Assembly: GCA_024637145.1 (NCBI GenBank)
Contig: JAGXFQ010000008.1
Span: 1 to 64,000 of the forward strand
Source: Desulfobulbaceae bacterium
GTDB lineage: Bacteria; Desulfobacterota; Desulfobulbia; Desulfobulbales; SURF-16
Reading direction: 5' to 3'
DNA length: 64,000 bases
Under the pieces are notes generated by a model, which was not told the DNA's origin, searched no databases, and worked only from the letters and a program-made list of their open reading frames with translations. How positions within the stretch are numbered: position 1 is the stretch's first letter; the number at the start of each line of letters is the position of its first letter. A program made the translations under genes and the position numbers. Shown in pieces: positions 1 to 9,824 of the stretch.

Positions 1-111
1 AATCAATGCATTGAGTACTTTCTGGGACTTATGCTTTCCCTTGGCAACAATGGTCTTAAGCTCGTCGCGCTCCTCTTGGCTCAGTGAGAACCTGTACTTG
101 ATCTTGGGCAT
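1..111 (-). CDS. IS630-family transposase, N-terminal fragment (truncated by window edge)
   Basis: Reverse strand from ATG at 111 reads MPKIKYRFSLSQEERDELKTIVAKGKHKSQKVLNALI, the typical N-terminus of IS630-type transposases; open to the window edge; not in the ORF track. Confidence 0.75.
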   Translation of the reverse strand, partial: MPKIKYRFSLSQEERDELKTIVAKGKHKSQKVLNALI

Positions 112-258
112 GGTCTTCTCCGTTTTTTCTGACCATACCTAATTTTATATAACATATCAAGCGTGACATGACACTAGGGAAACAAACTGGACACATCTCT
201 TATGTGTTTTCGTAATATCCACTTCTGCAAATCCTTTCTTAAAAGATTATTGCCCCTG

Positions 259-1392
259 TCAGGCCCGCATTATTTCATGATAGAGGGTGGCCATGTGGTC
301 AAGCATACCCTGGGCGGCAAATTGGCGGATATGTTCTCTGATGTGGTCAACGGCCTCACCATGCTCTTCCGGAGACCACGAAACCACTTTCCCCATGGCT
401 TCCCCAAAGGCTTTCTCCTTTTGCGCCGTCACCAGAAAGGCATAACCTTTTTTGTCCAGCTCGGTCAAAATTTCCGGGATACCTCCCACCCGGCTGGCCA
501 CCACCGGCAGTTCTGCGGCCAGGGCCTCAAGAACAGCCAAGGGGAAACCTTCATGGAGGGACGGCATGACAAAACCATCCAGGGCCTTGAGAAAGCTCGG
601 CACATCTGAGATATGGCCTAAAAAGGTGATCTCCTTCTCAATGCCCAGCTCCTTGGCCAGAACGATCAGATCGCTATAAAGATCACCGTCCCCGGCCAGG
701 GCAAGATGGCAACCTAATTTCCCCAGTCCGGCGCTGGCCCAGGCCTTCAGCAGAGTCGCATGGCCCTTGACCGGGGCCAGGCGACCCACGGCGCCCCAGA
801 GCCAGGCGTCTTCAGGCAGGGAAAAATGGTTCCTTGCCTCCTTCTTGTCCAGACCAGTAGCCTGGAAGCGCTCGATATTAATACCGTTATAAACCACCTC
901 CACCCTTTCATCGGGGAACCAGGGATTTTCCTTGAGGATGTCCTTTTTCACCGCCCCGGAAACGGCAATAATCTTCGTCAACCTGGGCCAAAGCAGTCTA
1001 TTGCAGATCTTGCGCACCACTCCCCGGGAGCGTTCCAGGCCATGCACCGAAGAAACCACCTTGAGCCGGACATGGCGGCGGGCGGTGAGGGCCGCATAAA
1101 AGGTGGCCTTGTGGCGGTGGGCATGGATGATATCAATCTGATTTTCTTCAACAAGTGCCGATAGCTCTTTGACAGCCCCAGCGCGGAATCTGCGTAACCC
1201 CTTCTTCTTAAAACCAAGCCAGCGCACGTCATAGCCAGCGTCGCGCAGAACCTCCCGGGCCGGCGGCGTACCGGTCATAAAACAGATAATATGGTGATAG
1301 CCATCCTGCAGGCCCATGACCACCTGGTTAAAGAGCTCATAATCACCCTTGAAGCTGCTCCAGAGGTGAAGGATCCTTATTTTTTTCTCCAT
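259..1392 (-). CDS. Glycosyltransferase family 4 (GT-B fold)
   Basis: MEKKIRILHLWSSFKGDYELFNQVVMG... with VGRLAPVKGH and PSLHEGFPLAVLEALA motifs; ATG at 1392 preceded by GGAG, so the ORF-track start at 1488 is probably too long. Confidence 0.9.
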   Translation of the reverse strand: MEKKIRILHLWSSFKGDYELFNQVVMGLQDGYHHIICFMTGTPPAREVLRDAGYDVRWLGFKKKGLRRFRAGAVKELSALVEENQIDIIHAHRHKATFYAALTARRHVRLKVVSSVHGLERSRGVVRKICNRLLWPRLTKIIAVSGAVKKDILKENPWFPDERVEVVYNGINIERFQATGLDKKEARNHFSLPEDAWLWGAVGRLAPVKGHATLLKAWASAGLGKLGCHLALAGDGDLYSDLIVLAKELGIEKEITFLGHISDVPSFLKALDGFVMPSLHEGFPLAVLEALAAELPVVASRVGGIPEILTELDKKGYAFLVTAQKEKAFGEAMGKVVSWSPEEHGEAVDHIREHIRQFAAQGMLDHMATLYHEIMRA

Positions 1393-1515
1393 ATTTTTTA
1401 CATCTCCTACGAATATGCCCAGCCCCTCTTCTCGAGGTGCCAGACAGGACAAAGAGCACAGCGCGCCCCGCCTCCGGTCAAGTCTCACGAAAAGGCGACT
1501 CCGAGGGCAGGGGCA

Positions 1516-2409
1516 TCAAAAATCAAGCCAGGCCCGCAGATACTTACGCAGATAGCTCCAGCGGCCAAGATAACGGGGGTGGGTGGCGATGGCCTGGGCG
1601 TACACCTGGCGCGCCTCCCGGAAGCGGCCAGCATAGTAAAAGGCCCGGAAGAGGCCGAGATAACGGCTGGCTTGAAACTCGGCACGATACGGCAGCATGG
1701 GTGCCGGCAAGATGCGGGGATCAAAAAGGAGATCAACGATGGGGTCACAGCTGGCCTCAATGGAGGCGATATTATGGCGGCAGCTTGCCTTGCGTTTATG
1801 GATGGTCACCACATGGGCATCAACGGCTCGGCAGGGATAGAGAGCCAGAATCTGGGCAAAGAAAACCACGTCCTCATTATTGCGTATCGTCTCCGGGTAG
1901 TGCAAACGGCCAAAGATCTCGCGCCGCATCACCCCCTCGCCCTGGGAAAGACTAAAACCACCGCGGATGTAACCAAGAAAATTAGCGAGGTTCTCTGCCG
2001 AAAAGGGCGGGCGATCATGTTTTTTCAGCCGGCCCGCTTCATCTTGGGAATAATGGCCGGCCCATAAAAAATAGGCCTGGCTGTCTTTTTCAATGGCCCT
2101 GGCAAAAAGGGCCAGGGCGTCGGGCAGGAGTTCATCGTCATCGTCGAGAAAGAGCAGGTAGCGACCGCTGCATACCTGCACCCCACGGTTGCGGGCCGCG
2201 CCCGGTCCCCTGTTTTCCTGGTGCAGGGAATGAACCTTGCCGGCAGCCTGCCCCACCAGCCTCTCGATGATCTGCGAGGTGGCATCCGTGGAACCGTCAT
2301 CAACAATGATCACCTCAAAATCAGCAAAGGTCTGAGAAAGTACCGAACGCACCGCCCGTTCGAGAAAGCGGCTGCCGTTATGGGTGGGAATGATCACGGA
2401 AAAAAGCAT
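1516..2409 (-). CDS. Glycosyltransferase family 2
   Basis: FSVIIPTHNGSRFLERAVRSVLSQTFADFEVIIVDDGSTD and FLDDDDELLPDAL motifs. Confidence 0.9.
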   Translation of the reverse strand: MLFSVIIPTHNGSRFLERAVRSVLSQTFADFEVIIVDDGSTDATSQIIERLVGQAAGKVHSLHQENRGPGAARNRGVQVCSGRYLLFLDDDDELLPDALALFARAIEKDSQAYFLWAGHYSQDEAGRLKKHDRPPFSAENLANFLGYIRGGFSLSQGEGVMRREIFGRLHYPETIRNNEDVVFFAQILALYPCRAVDAHVVTIHKRKASCRHNIASIEASCDPIVDLLFDPRILPAPMLPYRAEFQASRYLGLFRAFYYAGRFREARQVYAQAIATHPRYLGRWSYLRKYLRAWLDF

Positions 2410-2412
2410 ATC

Positions 2413-4050
2413 TTACACCGACCAAAGTCCTTGAACATCATGGTCCCGCCTCCCGTGCCTGACCAGGGCCTTTTTTATATGGGGGGTGATTTTCTTCTGC
2501 ACCAGTTGCCGGTCAAGAACGCGCATATTGCTGTACTCTTTTATAAATTGCTGGATCATGGCCGCCGGCACTTCATGCTCCACCATATCCACCACAAAGC
2601 GGCTGACATCTTTTACTATGCCCCGCCCCAGGGACGACTTCACCGGCCCGGCGCCATCAAGATCAATAAAGAGGAGGTCAGCACCCTTCTCCTCCACCAT
2701 GATATTGGCCCATTTGGTGTCGCCGTGACAATAGCCATTATTGTGGAGCCGGGCCAGATAAAAAGCGATACGGAAAAAAAGCCCCTGTTCGTCCACCGTG
2801 GCGAAAATATCCGGCCTCTCGGTGGCCAGGGAGTGGAGATCTTGTTTGCCGGCGGCATAGGCGCTGAAAAAATAACTCTGCCGCCGCCAGGGGCCGCGTC
2901 CGGCCAGGAGATACCCCAAGGGCCGGGCAATGGGGATCTCCAGGGCCATAAAGAGGTGCGACATCTGCCAGAGGCGGGGGGGACGTTCGCGCCTGAGCCA
3001 CACCTTGAGATGGGAGAAGATACCCCGGCCCAGAAACTTCTTGGCCACCACCACACCCGCAGGGCACGAAAGCCTTTTGACCTGGATATGTGTATCATCC
3101 TTACAAAAAGATCCCTGGCCAAACCACTGCTTAAGGTCGCAGCCGCTCTCAAGCTGCCCACCCAGAATGCTTTGCCGGTGATAGCGGCCTGTCCCCTGCT
3201 CCCCCTCCAACCGGGCAGCCCGGTCAAGCCTCTCTTTGAGATTATAATACAGAACCCGCTGCCGGCTCCTGCTGATCACCTCGCCCAAAAGCTGCTGCCG
3301 GGCCTTACCGTGAAAACGCGGGTAGGCCTGTTGATAGGCGTTAAAGAGACGCAGAAGATCGCTGCGGGTCAGGAGATGGCCGGAGCAGATGGAAAACTGC
3401 ACCAGGTTGGTAATAATTTCTTTCAGCGGCACTTGGCGCCAGCTCCTGTTGCGTTCATTATCCACGAAACAGAAGGTAAATCCCTTCTCCTGTTCCCGGA
3501 CCAGGAGATTGTTTTGGCGCAGATCGCCATGGCTGATGCCCTGGCAATGCAATCTGCCAATCAGAATTCCGGCCTCCTGCACCAGCCTTCTCTTGCGCAG
3601 GAGGCGTTCACCAGACAATGGTCCGGAAAAATGGTCCTGGAGGAAGTCAAAGAAGCCGACACCGCTGAAGGCGGCGGTGAGAAAAAATTCATTCTTGCGA
3701 CCCCGGCCCCAGCCCAGAACAGCGGGGCTTGCCAGGCCGGCCTCTCTCAGAAGATCGGCATGCCGCCGGGCCCGCTGACAGCGGCTGCCGCGCACCAGGC
3801 TTTTTATTTTTTCAAAGGGGCTGCGGGCCAGAAATTCCTTATAAAAGATCCGGGGCTCGGCACTGGTGACGGCCACCACCGCCTCTTTTGAACTGGCCAC
3901 CCATTGCCAACCCGCCGGCAATTTGCCCTGGAGCAAAAGCGCTATCTCCTGCCTGTATTGCAGCGCCTTGGCCCCCTGGAGCGAGACGAGAAGATCAGGC
4001 CTTTTTTCAGCTATGCCCATAAAGGTGTGCGGGTAGAATTTGGCAAACAA
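2413..4050 (-). CDS. Protein with two lipopolysaccharide-kinase-like (WaaP/KdkA-type) domains
   Basis: Two kinase-like catalytic stretches: HGDLRQNNLLV...FVDNER and CHGDTKWANIMV...FIDLDG. Start uncertain (TTG at 4050; coding-like sequence continues upstream in frame without ATG/GTG). Confidence 0.75.
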   Translation of the reverse strand: MFAKFYPHTFMGIAEKRPDLLVSLQGAKALQYRQEIALLLQGKLPAGWQWVASSKEAVVAVTSAEPRIFYKEFLARSPFEKIKSLVRGSRCQRARRHADLLREAGLASPAVLGWGRGRKNEFFLTAAFSGVGFFDFLQDHFSGPLSGERLLRKRRLVQEAGILIGRLHCQGISHGDLRQNNLLVREQEKGFTFCFVDNERNRSWRQVPLKEIITNLVQFSICSGHLLTRSDLLRLFNAYQQAYPRFHGKARQQLLGEVISRSRQRVLYYNLKERLDRAARLEGEQGTGRYHRQSILGGQLESGCDLKQWFGQGSFCKDDTHIQVKRLSCPAGVVVAKKFLGRGIFSHLKVWLRRERPPRLWQMSHLFMALEIPIARPLGYLLAGRGPWRRQSYFFSAYAAGKQDLHSLATERPDIFATVDEQGLFFRIAFYLARLHNNGYCHGDTKWANIMVEEKGADLLFIDLDGAGPVKSSLGRGIVKDVSRFVVDMVEHEVPAAMIQQFIKEYSNMRVLDRQLVQKKITPHIKKALVRHGRRDHDVQGLWSV

Positions 4051-4162
4051 GAAACCGGGATGGTGGACATAAGAGAGGCCTGCCTCAGCGACAAGGGTTC
4101 CACCATACCTTTTGTTGAGACACCTTTCACCTTCTTTGGCAAAGAACTCCTATGCAGACAAC

Positions 4163-4675
4163 TCATCTCAAAGGGTCCAAAAAAAGTTGACGCCACTGTG
4201 CCACTTCGTTCTCCAGAACAACACCAAGACTCTTGGCATAGGCCGCCAATCTTGCCTGGCTGCAATTGAGGCAGCTCGCCTCGCCCCGCCGGATAACGGC
4301 ATCATACTCATGCCGCAAAAAATCCCCCAGGGCCTGGGCGGCCTGGCTTTTAATCAAGGAGATGTCTCTCTTCTCCCGCTCGGCATACAACTGCAACCGC
4401 AGCCAGTTGGCAGCGCTGCGCTCCACACCGCGATACATGGCCTTGGTCTTGTTTTCCGGATATAAATCGCGGAGGACAATGATCCGGTAGCGCTCAACCA
4501 CCGCCTCTTTCAAAGGGGCGATATCCTGGTCCCGCAACTTCAGGAAAGGGCCCTCCTCATCTTGGGTCAGATAATAGACCGCGCTGTGAAAAGCAACCTC
4601 GGGCATCTCACCGCCCTCAACAAGCAGGAATGCTTCATCGGCGATAAGCTCCTGTCGGGAGAATTCCTGGCTCAT
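4163..4675 (-). CDS. Hypothetical protein
   Basis: 170-aa ORF with GGTGGGG upstream of the ATG; co-directional with the preceding genes. Confidence 0.6.
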   Translation of the reverse strand: MSQEFSRQELIADEAFLLVEGGEMPEVAFHSAVYYLTQDEEGPFLKLRDQDIAPLKEAVVERYRIIVLRDLYPENKTKAMYRGVERSAANWLRLQLYAEREKRDISLIKSQAAQALGDFLRHEYDAVIRRGEASCLNCSQARLAAYAKSLGVVLENEVAQWRQLFLDPLR

Positions 4676-5033
4676 GACACCCCACCTTTTCTATGCTGAT
4701 GGCGGGGCAGACACCCGGCAACGCCGGTTTGTAACCGAGGCCAAGGGCCGCCAGCCCCGCCAAAAGCACTTCCCCTCTGCCCCCTGCACATGCTACACTT
4801 TTCCCAGAAAATAGCCGCAAGGCAACAGGGGGTAGAAGGGCAGCGGCGCACCACCATATGTTGTCTGAAGTAAATTTCTTGCATTTTTTTTATTAATATC
4901 AGCAGGTTTTAGTTAAAGGTGTGGACCCTTCAGGCCGATGACAAGGGTGACGGATATTATTTTTTACGCCTCTGAGCCTGTAATGCCGAGCAGTTCCTCC
5001 GGCCCAATCATCTTATTAAGGACGACCAAGGTT

Positions 5034-5675
5034 ATGCTAAGGCGCCTCTTCATCATGCTGTTCTTTGCCGGTATCCTCTGCCTGCCGGCCTGCACCCGGT
5101 TTGCAGATAAACCCCTGGCCATGGCCCCGGAGCCGGAGCCGCTTCTGGCTCCTCACCAGGAGGCAACCGGACTTGTCCTCTCCATTGCGGCCATGACGGC
5201 GGAACTCCTGGCCAACATGGAGGATCCGGATCCCGACAGCGGTGACATGGCAAACGGCCTGGTGGTCACCACCTTTGTCGAGGGCAGAAAATTACACCGA
5301 ACCTCCTCCTTTGGTCGCTATCTTGCTGAACAGCTGATGAACGAATTCCAGCGCCATGCCTTTACCGTGGTGGAGATTCGCAAATCAACCGCCATCCGCA
5401 TGGAGGAAAAAAGGGGCGAATTCGGCCTGGCCAGAGATGACAACGAGGTGAGCACCTCCATTGCCGCGGATGCCATGCTCACCGGCACCTATTTCGTCGG
5501 CAATGATGATATCCTGGTGACGGCCCGCATTTTAGACAACAAGACCGCGGCCCTGCTGGCAAGTTCCACGGTTATCTTTCCGAAAAACAGCTTAACCCGC
5601 CGCATGTTAGCAGACACCGCCTCAGCAAACAAGGTTGCGTCGCCACCGTTATACCTGAAGCGGCTGGAAATGTAA
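5034..5675 (+). CDS. FlgO-like lipoprotein
   Basis: Internal start MLRRLFIMLFFAGILCLPAC (lipobox); SFGRYLAEQLMNEFQRHAFTVVEIR...GTYFVGNDDILVTARILDNKTAALLASS resembles the FlgO domain. Confidence 0.75.
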   Translation: MLRRLFIMLFFAGILCLPACTRFADKPLAMAPEPEPLLAPHQEATGLVLSIAAMTAELLANMEDPDPDSGDMANGLVVTTFVEGRKLHRTSSFGRYLAEQLMNEFQRHAFTVVEIRKSTAIRMEEKRGEFGLARDDNEVSTSIAADAMLTGTYFVGNDDILVTARILDNKTAALLASSTVIFPKNSLTRRMLADTASANKVASPPLYLKRLEM

Positions 5676-5899
5676 GAAGGCGCCGCCAAATGTACCTGAA
5701 AAAGGCCGTTCAGAGCTGACAACGGCCAACCCTCAGGTTTTAAGACCCGGGGCGGAGGGTGTCCTGTCGTCGGCCGGCTGGCCTTTTTCTTTGACAAAGA
5801 ACGGCAGGCCGCCTGACAAAAACAACGGCGCCGGTGCCCATAAAATTTTGCTCATAATAACGCAGTTCATCTCGCCTCACCCCCATTGGGAGGACACTA

Positions 5900-6850
5900 A
5901 TGAAGAAAAGCATCACCAAGGTATTTACCGCCATCTGTCTGGTTTCGCTGGCCGGGTTGGGCTGTTCACCGCTTCTGGCCCAGGAGAATAACGGCCAGAT
6001 CGCCATTCAGATTAATGTGCCCCCCACCCAGATGAGCCAGGCCGATCCCACCATGGCCATTCTGCCGGAATCTGAGGCCGCCACGGCACCACCTGACCTG
6101 AGAAAAGAGGCCCCGGAGGAGAGAGAGCAGACCGCCATTATTCCAGGCACCCCCTATCCTGAACCTCCCACTAAAGAAGCGCCACCCTCCGAGCCGGAGA
6201 TTGCCGTGCAACCTCCCCAGGGTGGTGCCCGGCTCAATAACGGCACCCCCAGCGCCTATCTTGACCTCACAAATCAAGAAAGCCGCCAGCAGCAAGAGCG
6301 CGGCCGTTACCGGGTCTATCATTATATGCCTGAAGATTCACGAAGCAAGGGCACCGAGGTGCTGCTCTCCGAACTCTCCCGCGAGGTGGCCGGCAAGGTC
6401 TATTACGGTCTCCGGGATGATGGCGAGAAAAATTACTCTGCCAAGGTTGCCATTGTGGGCGCCGTACCCCTTGCCGATCTGAAAAGAGAAACAGAATTCG
6501 GCAGATTGATGGCGGAATATCTGCTCACCGATCTTGCCGACCGGGGCCTCAAGGTGACGGAACTGCGCCTGGGCAAGGAGATTAACATTCTGGCCCAGAC
6601 CGGGGAATTTATTCTGTCACGCAACAGCAATGAACTTGCCAATAATAATCAGGAGCTTGATTATGTGGTGGTCTCCACCTATTCAAACACCCGGAAAACC
6701 TTGGTCCTCCAGGGCCGCCTGGTCAGCCTGAAGGACGGCATCATCAAAACCTCCTGGCGCTACACCCTGCCCCTTAATCGGGAGTTGCTCAGCCTTTTCC
6801 ATTCCATTGAAAAACCATACACCATTGCTGTGAAGGGAACGGCAAATTAG
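5900..6850 (+). CDS. FlgO-domain envelope protein with proline-rich N-terminal linker
   Basis: Signal peptide; EFGRLMAEYLLTDLADRGLKVTELRLGKEINIL...YVVVSTYSNTRKTLVLQGRLVSLKDG resembles FlgO; GGGAGGAC SD before the ATG. Confidence 0.75.
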   Translation: MKKSITKVFTAICLVSLAGLGCSPLLAQENNGQIAIQINVPPTQMSQADPTMAILPESEAATAPPDLRKEAPEEREQTAIIPGTPYPEPPTKEAPPSEPEIAVQPPQGGARLNNGTPSAYLDLTNQESRQQQERGRYRVYHYMPEDSRSKGTEVLLSELSREVAGKVYYGLRDDGEKNYSAKVAIVGAVPLADLKRETEFGRLMAEYLLTDLADRGLKVTELRLGKEINILAQTGEFILSRNSNELANNNQELDYVVVSTYSNTRKTLVLQGRLVSLKDGIIKTSWRYTLPLNRELLSLFHSIEKPYTIAVKGTAN

Positions 6851-6859
6851 GGGGATATT

Positions 6860-7384
6860 ATGTCCATACCACCAAGTCCAAAATGGCTTTTCCGCCTCTT
6901 CCTCCTGGCCCTTCTGCTGGGCGCTCAAAACCTGCAGGCCCAGGAACAATCAGGAGCGGCACTCATGCCCTATCCTCCGCCGCCGGCACAAATTAGCGCC
7001 CGTAGCTACGCCAACCTTGCGGAGCTAATTACCCTGATCTGCGATGATGCCATGGGGGAATTCCGGCACTTTTACGGGCCCGCCATGGTGGCGGTACGAC
7101 CCTTCACGGTTATTGCTGACTATCATGTCAAAAAAACCACCATGCTCGGCGTCACCCTGGCCGACCAGATGACCGCCATGATCAACATCCAGGCCGTCTC
7201 CGAATATGCGGTGGAGGTGCATTATCCGCAAAAACTGGAAGGGATTATTGAGGAAATAGACGGTTTTCTGCGCGTTCACATGAATGGCCGCAACATCAGG
7301 GGCGAACGCCGAAGCTACGCCGTCACCGTTGAGATGTCAGACCCCATCTATCGGGCCCTGCACTCCTACGCACAAAGTTATTAA
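6860..7384 (+). CDS. Secreted protein, possibly distantly FlgO-like
   Basis: Signal peptide (FRLFLLALLLGAQNLQAQ); MVAVRPFTVIADYHVKKTTMLGVTLADQMTAMINIQ; tightly packed between the FlgO-like gene and the repeat protein. Confidence 0.6.
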   Translation: MSIPPSPKWLFRLFLLALLLGAQNLQAQEQSGAALMPYPPPPAQISARSYANLAELITLICDDAMGEFRHFYGPAMVAVRPFTVIADYHVKKTTMLGVTLADQMTAMINIQAVSEYAVEVHYPQKLEGIIEEIDGFLRVHMNGRNIRGERRSYAVTVEMSDPIYRALHSYAQSY

Positions 7385-7408
7385 GCAGTATGATCAAGGG
7401 GGCAATTG

Positions 7409-9658
7409 ATGGCCGGCAAAGATGACGATTTTGATGAATGGCTGGATGATAATGACGGTTTGAGCGGTGAACTGGACCAGGACAATATCGACCAACTCTT
7501 CAGCACTGTGGAGTCCGCAGGCAATAACCTGGATGATCAGGCCACAGCAGCGAAGTCCGGCGGCGAACTGGATCAAGCCAATATTGATGTCCTGCTCGGC
7601 CTCAACACCACCAAGGCTGCCGTGCCTGAAAACGACACCAAGGAGACGGGGGCAGAACTTGACCAGGATAATATTGATGATCTGCTCAAGGGGAGTGGCT
7701 ATGATGCTGACAGTGACGACAACTTCAATTTTGCTGATCTGGAACAAGACAACATTGACGCCCTGATCGCCGGCAGCAGCGATGAGGCGTGGGCCGATCC
7801 GGCTCCAAAGAACATGGCAGGGAGCGCGGCACAAAGCAGCAACAGCAGTGACCTTGAAGAAAAGAGCCCAAGTGAGCTTGAGCAGGATGATATCGATTCC
7901 CTGTTCAGCAGTGACAGCTCAAGCGCTGAGGAAGCAGGGGAGGACTCGAATCTTGATGCCTTTTTGGGAGAGGCAGATCTTGAACAAGATAATATTGACG
8001 CCCTGTTCACCAATATGGATGCCGACCCGGAGCCTGCAGCCGCCCCTGAAGAGGCCAACCTGGGCGAACTTTTTGCCGGTAACCAAAAGGGGGCGACAGA
8101 AGCTGCTGATAAGGAGTCTGCAGACCTGAGTTCGGAAGATGCCGATGACCTTGCCACTGCCGCTTTTGATTCCGACCTTGATGAGATGGACAAGCTTTTT
8201 GCCGGCATAGATGATGATATCGAAGATGAAGATCCCTTTCTGGCTGAAGAAATTGATTTTGCCGAGATGCTGGGCCAGACCGAGGAGGATGATCAGGATT
8301 TTGTGGCCGTGGATCCGCCGACCTCTACAAAAGAGGCCGCCCCGGGGGATGATTTCATGGCCCGGGCCGGGGCGGAAGATGACAGCGATTTTGAGGCCCT
8401 GCCCGATGAGGCGGCAAAGAAAAGAAAGGCCTACCGGGTGGTCGTCCCTGCTGCCTTGGCGCACCTAGACAGAACCCGGCTGGCCGGACTGGGCGGGGCT
8501 CTTCTCCTGCTGCTTCTTGTGGGCCTCTATTTCCTCTTTCCCGGCTCCCAGGAGATCATGGAGGAGCAGGCCGAGGCACCCGCTCCTGCCCAGCAGGCCC
8601 AGGCGCCCACCAGGGCAGAAAATTTCATCCCGCTGACAGCAGATGTCCACTATGAAATGGGCACGGAAGGGGGCGAAGTGGCCATTACCCTCACGGCCAC
8701 GGACCAAGATGACCAACCTCTTCTTTATGAGATCATCAGCCAGCCCCTCCATGGCAGACTCTCAGGCACGGCCCCGCATCTCACCTATCTTCCGGATACC
8801 ACCTTTCCCGGTCAAGACCGCTTTGAATTTATGGTCAGCGACGGGATCGACACCAGCAACAGCGCCATAATAACCATCAGCGGCCCTGATCTGGCCGCCA
8901 GGGCCAAGACTCAGCAAGAGGCGGCAGAGGCCGAGGCACAGCAGAAAATCCTCCAGCCGACAAAGCCCCAGGTGCTGGCCCAAGACGTCCGCTATCCCAC
9001 CATCAGTACCCAGCCGGTCACCATTGACTGGGTCCAAATCTGGCAGGAGGCCAACAACAGCCCCTATAACCCCAGGCAGGTGCATGTGGAAATCGTGGAT
9101 ACGGCCCTGCAGGGCGTCTTGACAAGGGGTGCTGACCGCACCACCCACATCTTCACTCCAGATCCCTATAGCGCCCACACCAATATGATCCGCTATCGCT
9201 TTAAAAAAGGGGGGTTCCGCTCGGCTACGAAGCAGGTGCATATCCCTGTGGCGCTGGGAAGCCCGCCGCCGAAGATCAATATCGGCAAGCTCAACGACAA
9301 GGGTTATCTAGTTGGCCAGAATGTGGTCATCGATGCCAGTGCCAGCCGGGATGAGGCGAGGCAAACCCTGCAGTTTTTCTGGACGCAAAAGGCCGGGGTC
9401 CCTGTGACACTGGAGCCGGTCAATGAGGAAGGCTCCAAGGTGGCCTTTACCATGCCCTCCTCCTTCTCCTCTGAAGCCGATCCCGGCCCCACGCTGGTGT
9501 TGACGGTGGAGGACAACAGCGGCCAGAAGGTGCGCCAGGAGATCAAGACCAAGATGGTGAGCCGCCGACAGAGTGCCCTCTGGCGCGGCACAAACGGCAC
9601 CGTGGCGCCCGAGCCACCCCTGGAGGGCCGCTACTTTCCCTGGCCCTTTGCTGATTAA
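7409..9658 (+). CDS. Large acidic single-TM protein with N-terminal (E/D)L(D/E)QDNID(A/D)L(F/L) repeats and C-terminal cadherin/Ig-like domains
   Basis: Six copies of a motif such as ELDQDNIDQLF / DLEQDNIDALF; TM segment LGGALLLLLLVGLYFLF; then YEIISQPLHGRLSG...FPGQDRFEFMVSDGIDTSNSAIITI (cadherin-like). Confidence 0.7.
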   Translation: MAGKDDDFDEWLDDNDGLSGELDQDNIDQLFSTVESAGNNLDDQATAAKSGGELDQANIDVLLGLNTTKAAVPENDTKETGAELDQDNIDDLLKGSGYDADSDDNFNFADLEQDNIDALIAGSSDEAWADPAPKNMAGSAAQSSNSSDLEEKSPSELEQDDIDSLFSSDSSSAEEAGEDSNLDAFLGEADLEQDNIDALFTNMDADPEPAAAPEEANLGELFAGNQKGATEAADKESADLSSEDADDLATAAFDSDLDEMDKLFAGIDDDIEDEDPFLAEEIDFAEMLGQTEEDDQDFVAVDPPTSTKEAAPGDDFMARAGAEDDSDFEALPDEAAKKRKAYRVVVPAALAHLDRTRLAGLGGALLLLLLVGLYFLFPGSQEIMEEQAEAPAPAQQAQAPTRAENFIPLTADVHYEMGTEGGEVAITLTATDQDDQPLLYEIISQPLHGRLSGTAPHLTYLPDTTFPGQDRFEFMVSDGIDTSNSAIITISGPDLAARAKTQQEAAEAEAQQKILQPTKPQVLAQDVRYPTISTQPVTIDWVQIWQEANNSPYNPRQVHVEIVDTALQGVLTRGADRTTHIFTPDPYSAHTNMIRYRFKKGGFRSATKQVHIPVALGSPPPKINIGKLNDKGYLVGQNVVIDASASRDEARQTLQFFWTQKAGVPVTLEPVNEEGSKVAFTMPSSFSSEADPGPTLVLTVEDNSGQKVRQEIKTKMVSRRQSALWRGTNGTVAPEPPLEGRYFPWPFAD
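7469..8008 (+). repeat. Six degenerate copies of a FliM-N-like 11-aa motif
   Basis: ELDQDNIDQLF, ELDQANIDVLL, ELDQDNIDDLL, DLEQDNIDALI, ELEQDDIDSLF, DLEQDNIDALF. Confidence 0.85.
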
Positions 9659-9700
9659 AAAAAAGAGGGATGGAACCTGCAGGTTCCATCCCTCTTTTTT
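9657..9700. terminator. Bidirectional intrinsic terminator
   Basis: AAAAAAGAGGGATGGAACCTGCAGGTTCCATCCCTCTTTTTT perfect hairpin with A/T tails. Confidence 0.9.
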
Positions 9701-9824
9701 GGTGGCCATGGGCCTGACAATCTGGGGGCCATTCCCTTCAGAGCCCAGGGGACCCGTCAGCAAACAGCAAGAGACATTCTTGGTTCAACAAACACCCTTG
9801 CCCAGCCAGGGCAAGGAAGAGCCC

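Noticed and set aside
2221-3891. 556-aa plus-strand ORF
   Set aside because: Antisense to the kinase-like and GT2 genes; composition is typical of a GC-rich shadow frame with no domain.
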